DNA of 64,000 nt from Xiphophorus maculatus (GCF_002775205.1 NC_036458.1:2944560-3008559); one strand, 5' to 3'. Shown: positions 1 through 12,029, counted from the first letter of the stretch. Numbers and translations: made by a program. Notes: generated by a model from the letters alone, not told the origin.

Positions 1-2220
1 CTACTGGATCTCGGAGTTGTGTAGAACCTGTTTTAAGTCTTACAGCCTTAAGTCAATAAAACAGTGATATTTACAGCTAATGTTAGCAACATGAATGCAT
101 TTTATCAATCCAAACAACACAGTTTGTTAAAAGGTGTTTTATGTGAGACGTTTTTTTATGAGAATCAAACCATCAGAAGTTCGTTTCTGTTGGTATCTAC
201 AACGGATTGTCGTTTAAATTGATGTTAATTTTCCTTTCTGGAATTTCAACTTCATGGACGTTACAACTAATTTTTGAACTCTCAGTTTGGAAACCATGAG
301 TCAGCATAAAACGCACAGTTTCCACTTGTTCCCAAGTCATATTAGAAGTTATTAAACGTCATTAAGAAACACATTGTAAAGAATAAATAGGGCTGGTGTT
401 GAGTTTTAAAACAGCAAGAAACACAGAAACTTATTTTTCTGAACTATTTATCTGTTTTAAATAACTTATTGCTGAGCCAGAGTCATCAAATCAATCTGCA
501 CATCCAGGTTACTCCTAAATACTGATTAATTGGAATAAAATATGAAAATCAAGACTAAAACCCCACCTGTTTAGAGCTGCTTTTGAACCATAATAAATGA
601 AACATCGACCAATATATTTCATGTGTATGATTTTGATGATGTCACTCATCAAAATTTTATGTTTGTTCAATTATTGACTGTACGACATTTTCCTTATAAC
701 TTTGTAATTTTGTGTTTTTGTTATGTAAGGCAGCAGTGTTGCTGCTGAAATGTTCTATAAATTTAAACTTGATTGATTGATTGAAAAGCAGGGGAACATT
801 ATGGATAAACAATTAAAATAATGCATTTTTTAATTTAAATATTTAAGAAAGTCTGGAAAAAATGGAAATTTAGAAATGATTGAACATTTATTTAAGAAAC
901 TATCAGAACTTGATTAACGAGTTGTAAAAAAAAAACATTTTTTTCTTGGATTTGAAGTTTGATTCTGTGTCCCACAAAGTAAAAAAGTGATTTCTGCAGT
1001 CATTTATTGCTGATGTGATTTCTTTAAACTCTTGACATTTAGACATGTCATCCTGAAACATCAGGATGGGGGTATTAAATGAGCAATCTGATTTTTTTTA
1101 AACCTTTTCAGGGTTTCCCACTACATGCTGCAGTCGTGCTGCTTGTTTCTGTATTGCTGACGTGTTTGGTGAGTTTGCAGCAGTGAAACGCAGAAAGGCT
1201 GGAAACGTTGAACTAAATCATCTCTGCGTAAATGTTTCCTCTCAGGCTCTGCGGACACGGCTGTCCACAGATAGTTAGGCCACAAACATGCAGGTTTTCA
1301 ATCTGCATGTCTGTGAATCAGAGTAAAACTGCGGTTCAACCCTCAGACGCTTCGGTTTAGGTTTACAGAGAAGACGAGTCAACAAACAACAGGAAGTGGA
1401 GTCCCGGCGCACATTTAGACAGAACAGAGAGAAGGCAGGAAGCTGCAGTTGTAGAGAAATAGACGAGGAAAGTCCTCCTCATGGCTAGTTTCCACTTCAG
1501 CTGCAACAGGAAGACGGAGGTGAAGTTTGGATCAGATGATGCAGAATGTTTCTGGATAAATCTGAGTTTAGCAGCCATCAGCATCATGATTCTGCAGCTT
1601 GTTGTTTCCTAGAGAGAACAATCTGAACATCCTCCAGGTTATGTTTTAATGATTTACTCCAAACTCTGCCACCTACTGGGCAATCTGAGTAAGTCAACAT
1701 CATAAGTACAGGAAAGTTTTTGTGCCCAATTTAATAAAGAATTTGTTGTTTCCAGTTCAAATTGCAGTAAATAAATATAGTCCTGTACCTCAGCATGCAT
1801 GATGTGATTCATGGTGATTTAATGGCCAGTTGCTCCATTTTGCAGATATTGCAGGTGGAGCTGAAGCTGCTGAGAAGAGGATTATTAACCTATGAGTACT
1901 CATAGACTAAAAGAAATGTTTAAGTTAAAAACGAACCAAGTATTTTGTCAAAGAGGTTACATGAATGATCAGGAGTTCCTAAAAAACTTGAAAGCTGAAT
2001 GGTTAGAATAGCAGTTTGTAAAGATTAAAAATAATAAATATCTTTATTGTTGAGCTCATTCATCTATTTATTCAATAATTTTGAAGCATAAAGGGGGTTT
2101 GAATGGAAAATGTTGCTGATTTTGTAGATGTATAGTTTTCAACTAAAATGCAATTATTTGCTTTTAATTAATTACAGACCCAGCAATTAACTTGATTAAG
2201 TGTTTAAATATGTGTGTGCA
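1..2220. other. intergenic, no gene seen
   Basis: AT-rich sequence with no exon, splice-flanked ORF or RNA gene that I can recognise. Near 767-785 a TTGA-rich run (gattgattgattg) resembles the short tandem tail found at the 3' end of fish LINEs, but no LINE coding sequence is visible beside it. The one ORF above 70 codons here (minus, 1363-1587) has no family resemblance. Confidence 0.5.
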
Positions 2221-2370
<150 letters not shown>

Positions 2371-2477
2371 AACAATTTAACAACTGTGTGCAGGCCAATA
2401 AATTTGTAGGGCTTTTACTATGAAATAATTATTTTGTCTGTATATAATTTTTGGTTTAAAATGCGATTATTTGCTTT

Positions 2478-2516
2478 TATATATATATATATATATATAA
2501 TATATAATATATATAT

Positions 2517-2571
<55 letters not shown>
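2478..2571. repeat. (AT)n microsatellite
   Basis: About 94 bp of almost pure TA dinucleotide with a few single-base interruptions. It is the insertion site of the small palindromic element that follows; TA is the target of mariner/Tc1 transposons. Confidence 0.97.
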
Positions 2572-2574
<3 letters not shown>

Positions 2575-2650
2575 TGCTCAAAAAAATAAAGGGAACACTT
2601 AAACAGGTGTTTAACACTTAAAGTGTTCCCTTTATTTTTTTTGAGCAGTA
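2572..2650. mobile_element. 77-bp palindromic mariner-type MITE
   Basis: Two arms of roughly 31 bp beginning ACTGCTCAAAAAAATAAAGG face each other across a few bases; the right arm ends in TTTGAGCAGT. One arm carries one extra A in the A-run. The ends ACTGCTCAAAAA and the flanking TA-rich DNA fit a Tc1/mariner-type non-autonomous element reduced almost entirely to its inverted repeats. Class assignment is from remembered TIR style, not from a search. Confidence 0.8.
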
Positions 2651-2890
2651 TATAATATAATATAATATAATATAATATAATATAATATAATATAATATAA
2701 TATGTAATATATATATTATATATAATATATCCATATAATATATATATTATGTATATATGTATATATAATATATATATTATATATAATATATCCATATAAT
2801 ATATATATTATGTATATATGTATATATAATATATATATTATATATATTCTGTATATATAATATACATATAATATATGTATATATATATTA
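2651..2890. repeat. (TATAA)n and degenerate AT minisatellite
   Basis: About ten perfect TATAA pentamers (2651-2702) run into an AT-only array with a roughly 63-bp segment (starting tatccatataatatat) present twice in a row around 2728-2850. The long ORFs on the minus strand here are low-complexity artefacts. Confidence 0.93.
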
Positions 2891-2959
2891 TAGAGCGTGT
2901 GTGTACGTGCCATGAAGTTACTTATGCAGTACTGCTGCGTCACAGTCTAATCTAAAGTC

Positions 2960-3025
2960 TGATTGGTTATCTGTGACGACGAGACCCCGCCCATCCGATA
3001 CAACTCAGAAACCCGCCATTTTAAA
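2960..3025 (+). promoter_or_regulatory. RDM1 core promoter candidate
   Basis: Within 70 bp there is an inverted CCAAT box (gattggtt, 2961-2968), a GC box (ccccgccc, 2985-2992) and a YY1-like element on the reverse strand (cccgccatttt, 3012-3022). No TATA box is placed to serve the gene. This combination is usual for housekeeping and DNA-repair genes. The translation start of RDM1 lies about 235 bp downstream. The transcription start is inferred, not seen. Confidence 0.6.
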
Positions 3026-3090
3026 CTAAACTGGGAAGAAGATACTCGGGCAGAAGAAGTTAAACTTTCTTTTATTTTTCTTCCATTTGA

Positions 3091-3189
3091 ATGTGTGAGC
3101 AGTTAAGCCTAATGCCGAAGTGTTTGGTAGTTACTCTCAAACAGAACTCTGCTTCGAATGGCGGTTTGGAGAATCCAGATTTCAGTTGA
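3091..3189 (+). other. possible uORF in RDM1 leader
   Basis: If transcription starts near 3030, the leader holds an ATG at 3091 followed in frame by a second at 3112, reading 32 codons to a TGA at 3187-3189. It ends 67 bases before the RDM1 start. It could damp RDM1 translation. There is no support beyond position and openness, and a spliced leader would remove it. Confidence 0.3.
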
Positions 3190-3256
3190 AACCGAAACGA
3201 ATTAAAAACGGTTGGGGTTTTAACGGAGTTTGGTGGGTATTTTTTTTCTTCCTGGG

Positions 3257-6191
3257 ATGGAGGTGGACATCCTGGAGTTCAAGGTTCCTACGGACAACAA
3301 CAAAACCGTGTTCGTTTGGGACATCCCTCCGGTTCTGACCCAGGATCAGGTTTATGTAAGTCCGAACTAAAAGCTAAGATCAGAAACGGGATGAAGTTAC
3401 AACAGAACTCAGAATGAGGATACAGCTGTTATCGTTTAGAAATCAGTAGATGTTTTTAGGTCAAAGTAAAGTTCACTTCTAAATTGTTTATTTATTTATT
3501 TTTTCTCTTAGTTGTTTTTTTTTCCTATGGACAATATTAAATTTTTTTCTAAGCTCTAGTTTCCATTTTATTTTCTTTACATATTTTAGTTTATTTTTAG
3601 TTTGAATGTTTTCTTCATAAATACGTAATCAGGATTACATATTTCTTTTGTTTACAAGTTTTTTCTTACTTTTAAATGGCTTCCACATATTTTATTTGTT
3701 CAATGTTGTAACGGTTCTGTTTATTTTATTGAAATATTTTCCATCTTCAGTGTTTATGTCCCAGGCATCTAGAAGATGTTTTCTGGAAGCAGCTTCCTGT
3801 AGGCGGAGCTCTGTGTTAGAGCAGCCAATCAGATCCAGTACTGACACTGATCTGCTGTTTGTGGTTTCAGGAGCAGCTCCATCATGTCTTCTCCTCTTTT
3901 GGACCGCTCTACCTGTTGAAGCTGTGTGCCAACGCTCCGCTCCACCCACCTGGTTTCTACGCCATCATCAAGTTCTACTCTGCTGCTCATGCTGCCAACG
4001 CCCAGAGACTCACAGATGGACGCCCTCTGCTTCACAACTCCACCCTCAAGGTGACCCCTTCCACCTCTGGATTATGCAGTGACTTGTTTGTTACTTCTGA
4101 TTGTCTCACCTGTGTTTGCTCCTACAGGTGAAGCTGAGTTCCAAGCAGACTCCCCACTTCCTGTCTGGCAGGAACTCTCCTCTGAGCCACGCCCGCTGCC
4201 TGGAACTGGCCAATCACTACCTGGGCTTCAATGGCTGGACCTCTGACATCATCACAGTGAGAAACGCACACCTCACCTGCTAGTCCAGGTGAGTAAGAGC
4301 AAGCAGGTCACTTCCGGTCTGTGTGTCCTCAACAGCTGAAGGAGCTCACCAATGAAAAAGAAGGTGAGGATGAAGAAGAGGATGTGGGTGGAGCCAGACA
4401 GAGGATAAGGTTCGGCTGTATGATGAAGCTTAGCTTCCCTCGTTACGGCGTGACGACCAGAGGAGCCGCAGTGGTGGAGGAGACCTTCAACTGTACAGGT
4501 GAGAAAACGGCATGTTGGATTACCTGCCTGAACCCAGATCATAGGAGCTGAGATAGAAGAAGTTCAACCATATCCCCTACTCCAACATCAATCTAACCAT
4601 ACAGCTAGACAGAGATGTAAGAGAGGTGGCAAAACCAAAGGAGATGGATTAGCATTCCTTGTTGGCATGTCATCACAAAAGTAATTATTTCTCGAAGGGT
4701 AGGACTTTTTATGAAATTTGTACAAATCAGTTTGTATTTAAGTGCAATTCTATAAATAAAAATGTTAATTGACAGTTGTGGAGTGAAATCTGTGTCTTGA
4801 TGTTTGTTTATAATCTAAGAACATTTTTAAAATGGAATATTAAAATAAATATGGAATGCGGTAAATGGTAATCCAAATGATGTCATGGTGGATCATGTTG
4901 GCCCAGGGCCCCAACCAGGCTGGCGCCGCCCCTGGCTCTGATGTCTGAGCAGAACTTTGAGTCAGTGGCTGCTGTCCCTGTCGTCTCTCTGTGTGTCCAG
5001 GTCCAGACGTCCTCCTGCAGAGACGCTGCAAGCTGCAGCGGTCGGTCAGAGAGAAGGCCCTGGTCCAGGCCTTCTCCTCCGTGCTGCTCATACTTCTAGG
5101 TAGACTAAGTTCGTTTTACAGTACTACAGAGGTGTGTGTGAGCTGATCCCAGATCTGCTGCTGCAGGAAATGGTAAGGTGATGGTGGAGCTGAAGCAGAC
5201 CTCAGATCAGTTTGAAGCTGATGAGACTGAAGACGTCCTGGAGGTAAGCTCACCTGTCCTCCCCTGCACTGCAAAAACACCAAATCTTACCAAGTATTTT
5301 TGTTTAGCTCATATTGTAAAAATCTTAGTACACTTTAAATAAGACAAAATTAAATAACTAACTTCTTAGCAAGATATAGGAGCTTGTTTTAAGTAAATAT
5401 TTGCTCAATATTGACGAAAACGTCTAGTTCAACTGGCAGATTATTTCACTAATATAAAGAGAACAATGTTTAGTTATAATTGAAATATTCAGCCAATGGA
5501 AATGGTACTCTTATATCAGTTTTAAGGAATTATTAACTTAAAACAAGCTTCTACTGTATATCTTGCTAAAAAGTTACTTGTAAGTTAGTTCTGTCTTATT
5601 TCAAGTGTTTTGATATAAATTTAAAAAATATCTGGGTGTTTTATTATATCTGTTGTGTTTTTAGATTTAGGACATTATGAGGATTAATTATTGTTTCGAC
5701 TATAACACTGCAAAAACACAAAATCCTACCAAGTATTTTTGGTCTAGTTTGTAGTGCAGATAGGTTGGTACACTTGGAGTCAGAAAAACAAATACTTTTT
5801 AGCAAGATTCAGGAGCTTGTCTCGAGTACATAATTCCTTAATATGTATAGAAAAAAGTAATTTTAGAAGTAAAATAATCTGCCTGTGGAACGAGTTCTTT
5901 TTTATTAATATTAAGGAATAATTGATTTAAAACGAGCCCTTATATCTTGCTAAAAAGTCAATTGTATGTTTGTTTTGTTTGTTTGTTTTCAAATGTACCA
6001 AGATATTTGCGCCAGAAACCAGACAGAAATATTTTGGTAAAACTTGGTGTTTTTGTTTTTTCAGTGCGATTCCAGGTGTGTGTTTCTCCTCTGCATGCTG
6101 ACTGTGTGTGTTTCAGGTGAATGAGTTTTCCCTGTCAGAGGCTGATGATGAGGAGGCTGATGATGAAGACTGGGATCTGACCGTGTCTTAG
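3257..6191 (+). CDS. rdm1: RAD52 motif-containing protein 1, 7 exons
   Basis: Exons 3257-3355, 3871-4050, 4128-4256, 4336-4498, 5001-5099, 5167-5243 and 6117-6191 join in phase into 273 codons; human RDM1 is 284 aa. All introns are GT-AG. Residues from about 17 to 95 form an RRM: TVFVWDIPP is the RNP2-like strand and FYAIIKFY the RNP1-like strand. Next comes the RAD52-like motif (CLELANHYLGFNGW, then CMMKLSFPRYG), a helical segment, and a short acidic C-terminus ending DWDLTVS. The family binds single-stranded nucleic acid and is linked to recombination repair and cisplatin response. The start is the first ATG in exon 1 that opens straight into the conserved N-terminus. Intron 6 (5244-6116) carries two foldback MITEs. 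An alternative call is unlikely, because the RRM plus RAD52-motif order is diagnostic. Confidence 0.93.
5267..5650. mobile_element. foldback MITE, copy 1 (cactgcaaaaacac family)
   Basis: Starts cactgcaaaaacaccaaatc and folds on itself: ataggagcttgttttaag in the left half is answered by its complement in the right half, as is the aatctgccagtggaac motif. The same family recurs about a dozen times in the window. No coding capacity. Lies in RDM1 intron 6. Confidence 0.85.
5706..6066. mobile_element. foldback MITE, copy 2
   Basis: Full-length copy with both ends visible: cactgcaaaaacacaaaatc at the left and its complement, ending tttttcagtg, at the right. It sits 55 bp after copy 1 in the same RDM1 intron, in the same class of AT-rich DNA. 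Confidence 0.88.
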
Positions 6192-6319
6192 ACTCTCTCA
6201 GGATTACAGTTTGGACTGATCTGAGGTCAGCTGCAGGCTAACCAGCCTCCTGCCTTCCTGATTGGCTGGTCCTGCTCAGGTGTGTCAGACAGAAAACAGA
6301 CTCTGAGATGCTGAATGTT

Positions 6320-6325
6320 TTTATT
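6320..6325 (-). terminator. poly(A) signal of PLTP
   Basis: AATAAA on the minus strand, 49 bp past the PLTP stop codon and so well placed for cleavage near 6300. This would give PLTP a very short 3' UTR. Confidence 0.6.
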
Positions 6326-6373
6326 TCTGAACAAAGCTGTGGTTCTGCACAGGAAGGTTCTGGTCTGAGCCGT

Positions 6374-9300
6374 TTATCTCCCAGGACCTCTCCACCAATC
6401 TGCCAATCTCTGCCTCCCAGCAGGAGTAGAGCTCAGGTTTCCTCCCACCACTACGTAGCCCTGCATGCAGGAAGCAACAGGCAGGAAGTGGTTAGAACGG
6501 TGATAGATACATGGAATCTGGTTAACCATTAATAACAGGCAGGAACTAGTGGAGAGATGAGTAAAGGTTGGACATTTTCAGAAACATTTATAGTTTCAGA
6601 TCAGTGTGCAACATGTGGTTGCATACTGATCTCAAACTATCGGATTCAGATCACTGTTTTTAATTTTAGGGAAACTGAAAATTTTTAATTTTTTGTTGTT
6701 AAAATAAAGGTTTCAGAAATGACAAACCTTGTTTTATTGAATCAGTAATCAGTTCACCATGATATAATCCAGGACTGACCAACTAATTTAAAGGAGTTTT
6801 TTATGTGGAAGATGGTCTGTAGAGTTTAAAATACTTTGTTTATGAGAGAATAGTACACTGTAAAAACTAACCCAAAGTAATTTTGGGTTAGTTTCTAATG
6901 CAAATATCTTACAACACTTGGGATAACACTAAAGCCAGCAGTGAGACAGTTTTAGGTAAAATATTGTTGAACAAAACAAATTTACAGGAAAAGTTCATAA
7001 TTCACACAGAAACACAAAAACAGAATCCTAAATAACCAATTTAGAGTTTATCAATAAAAAATGACTTAAAGCTACACTGCAAAAACATAAATTCTTACCA
7101 AGTAGCTTGATCTAGTTTCTAATGCAAATGCAAATATCTTAGTACACTTAGAAAACGACTAAACTAACTTACAAGTAACTTTCCAGCAAGATGTAGGAGC
7201 TTGTTTTGAATATTGATGAAAAAGTTTATTCCACTGGCAGAATATATCACTTACAAGACATTTTTTCCATGTTTTAAGTAAAATAATGAGCAAGTGGAAC
7301 CAAACGATGTTTGATCATAAATTAGCTCTTTAAAAATTTGTTGTTCTGACTCAGAATTATTTAATATTTTTACAGAAAAATATCAGTAAATCTGAACTCT
7401 CTCTGTTTTTGATGCCATTAATCCACATTTCACAGATTGATGTCAAATAAAAAACGAATAGCCTCCCAGAAAGACTCACATCTTCATACTGGACGTTTCC
7501 CGGGATGAAGTTAATTTCTGGAGGAATAGGAATCTCAACTCCGTCACCAAACAAACCTGCAGAAACACAATTCATGTTCATGTCACCTTCTGTCATTAAC
7601 AGACGGGTACCAACTATTTTGACCACGTGTTTGATGTTGGTGATCAGTTCTGATCGATCTCAACTGCAAAACCACAAAATCTTACCAAGTATGTTTGGTC
7701 TGGTTTTTTTTTTCCAATTATCTCAGTACACTTGATAGAAGACAGAACTAACTTAGGAGCCCTAACTTAGTTTTTCAGCAAGATATAGGAGCTTGTTCTA
7801 AGTTATTAATTCATTAATCTGGATGAAAAAGTATGAGTTCCATTGGCAGATTATTTCTCTTATGGGAAAAAATGTCTTGTAAGTCAAATAATCTGCCAAT
7901 GGAACTGGAATTCTTTCTTAAAATAGTAAGGAGTTATTTACTTAAAACAAGATGAAAAGATGTCTGTCAATTAGTTTTGTCTTGTGTACTAATATATTTG
8001 CACTAAACAGTAAACCAAAAATACTTGGTAAGTGTTTTTACATTGTGCTTCATCAGTCTGACTGTTTATTTTGGTCTACGTCTCAATAACAGCATCCTAA
8101 TGTAGGTACCACTGTATGTTTTATGCAACATGCTGACGACTGCCCTCAACTTGGTCAAAGTATCCAGCTAACGGCTCTTTGGGAACAGTTGGAGCTAAAA
8201 TCCTGTTTCCTGTCTGTCAAAGTGTTTTCTTTGGGATTTCTCAGAGTCTTTGTGACAATCTTTTAGTGACAAACGACCTAAAAGTCTAAGTCAGGGTTGG
8301 TAGAGAACGAGGAATGTGTTCCTTTCTCAATTTCACGACTTTACTACGACTGTGGCAGAATCAGTCGTAGGTCAATGTTAAGTGACTTAAAATCCATGAA
8401 CCAAACTGAAAATGAATGGAAATCAATGAAATTACAAAGAAATACCCTGGAAGACCTTTAGAAAGTCTGGAGAAATGTTGACCCTGGCTAGTATAAAGGG
8501 TTCCAGGAACGATCTGCCCTGTCCGGTGTGTCTGACTGTCACTTTGAATGAAGCCGTAGCGTAGCCACTTCCTGGAAGATTAAAGCCTGTCTTTCTAAGT
8601 CTGAAAACTGTGTCGACCTCCTGAGACTCTCTACTCTGTCAGTTCTTTTCCTCTCCATCATCTCACCTGACAGGAACTCTTTGGCTTTCTTGTTCACCAT
8701 CTTGTTCAGAGGAACTACCTGCTCAGCAGCAACACAAACACAGACACAAAAAATCAGTACTCAGCAATTACTGCACAGAGGTCTGGGCATGGTAGCTGAC
8801 GAAATGTTCTTACCAGAACGTCTCTAACTTTATTGCTGGTTACAATTTGACAGCTGAAAAAGAAAAGAAAAAAACAGTTTTAAAAGGAATTAAAGACTCC
8901 ATCTGAAAGACCTGAGGAGTTTTCATGTTTCCATACTTGATGTCTTTAGAAGGCAAAGTGAGACGATTCCCCTCAATAGTAACCCTCACGCTGCCGGGGC
9001 AAACCTGCAGCAGAAATGGAGATGAATGAGAAGAAAACCCCATTGGTCCACCTGAACCTCCTCTGTGGGTCTGTTTGCGTTACCGCGGACATGGAGAAGA
9101 CGGGCGTTTCAGTTTCAGGAGCAATGGCCTTAACTATGACTCTCATGTTGAAGATGAAACTGTCACGCTGGGTGATGCTGATGGTTGGTACTTCAGTGAG
9201 CTCCACCTGAGCTTTAAGAGGTTTGTCCAGGTTCCACTGTTGCTGTGGAAATACTGTGTCATTATTCAGTTTTGACTTCAGAAGCTCAGCAATGATTCCC

Positions 9301-11912
9301 CTGTTTCAGAACATCACTGGAGTATTTTTTTGTATAACTCTTATTCCACTTACTCTTAAAATGACCTTCAGGGCCTTCGAGTTTATCTGTCGTAAAAGAA
9401 AGAGGATTGAGTGTTGTTAGAGTTTTCTTTACTGAGGATTGGACATGTCAGCATAACAATGTCTTTACCTACCTCACCAAAGTCTTTCATTAGGGCTCCT
9501 GCTTCATAGAGGCATTTGGCAGCAGAGTTGAAGAAAAATTCAGAGACGCCCACATAAGCCATCATGGTGTTCTCCTTGAAAACCGGCTCCATGACTTCTT
9601 CCACCACAGGAGGGGGCTGTGGCTGCCTGTATGCCTGGCCCTGGTGGACATAACACACTGAATCTGTAATCATGAAACTAACAGGAATAGCATGTCAGCT
9701 TGCATCAGCTATGAATGGTTATCCAGAGTCTGTGGACACGAGACCACCCACGATATGCCTTTTGGAGATACCACCCCACTCTCTGGAACCCCAACAGCTG
9801 TGGTTCCATTCAGGACAACCAGAAGAGACTGATTTGAAGTCAGACGTTGATTGGTTCATTGGCTGTGAGGGTGGGTACATCATAGGTTGCGTCATTTTGA
9901 CCTGTGGCCTGAAGCCTCACAGAGCTTTTTTCTTGTTCATTTGGACTTGACTTGCACACCTGCATGTGCATGATCAAATGTCTCAGGGTTTTGATGTTTT
10001 TCTGGAGGATGAATCCACACTGGAGACTGGGATTACAAGCACTACTTCAGGCAAAGTTTTGAAATCAGGGAACAGTGAGGAGAAGTCAGCAAGACGAGGG
10101 GTTCACCGAGGCCCCGAGTGCTGCGTGATTGGTTTAGTTAAAGGTAAAAGTGAAGCGAAGCTTCCTGACTGATGAGAGTGTGCAGAAGGAGCTGGACAAG
10201 ACACAAAAACATGAGACACAAAAAAGTCTTCCACTATATTAAAACTCATTATCAGGTAATCTGTGTTCATATTGTTCATTCCTTAATTATACACGTCTGA
10301 CTGAATCTTAAATATGAGACAAAATTTACACGTTTTTGCATTTCAAGCAGGTTGTAAGTTTAAAATCTTAACCCAAATCTAAAAAGCAACAAAGCAAGTC
10401 TTTCCTCACTTTAAAAGTCATGTCCAGGCTTGTAGCTGTCACTTGGATGTCTCTGGTTAGGGTATAGTCAAAGTTGATGCCCAGGTCTAGGGGAAGTGGT
10501 GCAACCATTGGAATCCTCTTCAGCTTCCAGTTCACAAAAATCGGAGCAAGTCTCTTGAAAACAGGGCAGAACTGTAGTCAGAGAGAGTAGAGAGTTCTGT
10601 TAGCCTAAACACTGGCTGCTTCAAAGATAATTAAAGTCTGTGATATCTGGTCACTAAGCAGTCATTCATCAACAGTCAGGTTCAGACAGAAGAGGAAGAA
10701 GGAAAACAACCGCATTGGAGAGGAAGAAGGCCGCAAGTCTTCGAGCTTTCTCCTCAAGATTCCTGGAAACAAAATACAGTTTTCAGAACCTTCACAGACC
10801 CAGAATCTACTTCAGATAGTCTGGATCTCAGTTACCCTAGCAGAGTTGTTACAGAAAATCCAATTTGGTCGGCTGAAGTCTGGCAGACCCTCATGTCAGC
10901 TGCCAGCCCTCCATTTTGATTTCTGACCAGACCAACCTCCATGTTGGCAGCTGCGCCTCTAAGGATGAATTCTGGGGCCGTCCTTAATTGACTGCAGAAC
11001 CAGAAATGGACCACTTACGTCATGATGATCAGAAATACAATCAAAACTTTCTAAAATCAGATGGGGTTTTCTTTGGCTGCCGTCGCTTAAAGTTAAGAAC
11101 TGCTGGACACGGATGAACTTTGACACTGAGGATTTAGAGTAAACCTGCAGAGTAAACTCTGAGGAATTAAAACTCTTCCTTTCTAAAGTCATCATTAGTT
11201 CTGCTGATTTACTGATGTTACTGAATTCCCCAGCAGTTTGGACACAGAGTCTGATGTTCCACTGAAATAGGAGTAAACAGGATTGAGTACTTACAAGAGA
11301 CAAAGATTAAAGGTGGTGTCAAAGTGCAAGGTAAAGCCGAAGTTCTGAATCACGAACTGGAAGCCATAGTTCTCCACGAACGAAAGATGAGCTTGATCGA
11401 CGTTGACCCCAGTTAAACTCACACTGAACAGAAGAGAAGAAAAGAAACTTGCATTTGATAGTTGATTGTTTAGCATGCGAAATAATATTTATCTACCAAA
11501 CCTATAAGTTAGCTAGGAGCCAGTTCACAAGTACAGCTTTACAAATGGCACCACTTAAGTTAGTGGAATGCAATCAGACTTTGTCAGTGGGTGTCTGGTA
11601 AAGATAGTCTCTTACTTGACTTTACAGTTCAAAATCTGGAAACCTTCAAACACTTTTCCTTCCACTTGCTCCTGAAACATGGCAACAGCTTCGTCTCTCA
11701 CTGTGGAAATACAAACGGCTTCATGACATCACAGGAACTCAACAACCAGAAATTATAGCTCCGTTCCCATGTTTCAACTCTAGGTCAACAGGAACCGTAC
11801 ATATGTTCAGGGCGTGGTTGGTGATCCGGACTTTAAGGGCGGTGGGATCAACGAGTCCAAAGGAGGAAAACGTGAAGCTGAGGAAGAGGAACGAACCTGT
11901 AAAGGAAGTCAT
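6374..11912 (-). CDS. pltp: phospholipid transfer protein, 14 coding exons
   Basis: Coding order: 11912-11801, 11700-11616, 11423-11295, 10991-10836, 10762-10711, 10571-10410, 9640-9473, 9386-9354, 9284-9084, 9004-8937, 8853-8814, 8718-8667, 7556-7480, 6460-6374; about 473 aa (human 493). An N-terminal signal peptide (SFLFLSFTFSS) is followed by both halves of the LBP/BPI/CETP fold. Best resemblance is to PLTP: GINFDYTLTRD, YVGVSEFFFNSA and GVEIPIPPEINF sit where PLTP has its matching strands. Cys in exon 4 (MRVCQTS) and exon 6 (FCPVF) fit the conserved N-domain disulfide. The secreted protein moves phospholipid between lipoproteins. Weak points: the exon 5 donor (GCG|GTTGTT) is poor, and the acceptor of the 69-nt intron 8 is uncertain. 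A good acceptor with branch site lies 11 bases before the ATG, so an upstream untranslated exon is likely. Confidence 0.85.
6703..6708 (+). terminator. possible poly(A) signal of RDM1
   Basis: First clear AATAAA downstream of the RDM1 stop, 512 bp away. If used, the RDM1 3' UTR would run antisense across the last coding exon of PLTP. Confidence 0.4.
6856..7350. mobile_element. foldback MITE fragments, copies 3 and 4
   Basis: A short fragment begins cactgtaaaaac at 6856. A longer one begins cactgcaaaaacataaattc at 7075 and runs to about 7350, including the tctaatgcaaatatctta and aagatgtaggagcttgtttt blocks. The right-hand ends are lost. Lies in the last intron of PLTP. Confidence 0.75.
7662..8048. 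mobile_element. foldback MITE, copy 5
   Basis: Nearly complete copy in PLTP intron 12, from ctgcaaaaccacaaaatctt to its complement at the right. The central aatctgccaatggaactg block is the complement of agttccattggcagatt some 70 bases earlier, giving a long hairpin. Confidence 0.85.
9660..10250. repeat. unrecognised insertion in PLTP intron 6
   Basis: The intron between PLTP coding exons 6 and 7 is about 770 bp, while neighbouring introns are near 100 bp. Its middle has two short open frames on the plus strand (9672-9950, 9966-10172) with no recognisable family. A block at about 9988-10080 (cactggagactgggattaca onward) recurs in diverged form at about 55830-55920, so this is probably an interspersed repeat. 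Confidence 0.5.
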
Positions 11913-12029
11913 CCTGTTGATACCTGGAACGTTAGAAGAAGAGAAATTATTTCTAGAGAATCAGCATCTTCTTCTTTGCATCTGGAAGCATTTTAAGACT
12001 CTGGTCAACATTGTTACCGGTTTGAGTCT

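Noticed and set aside
10959..11303. 114-codon minus-strand ORF inside PLTP that looked like an extra exon (WNIRLCVQTAGEF)
   Set aside because: Using it needs a 33-nt intron and breaks the phase. The true next exon is 10991-10836, whose acceptor and phase fit exactly.
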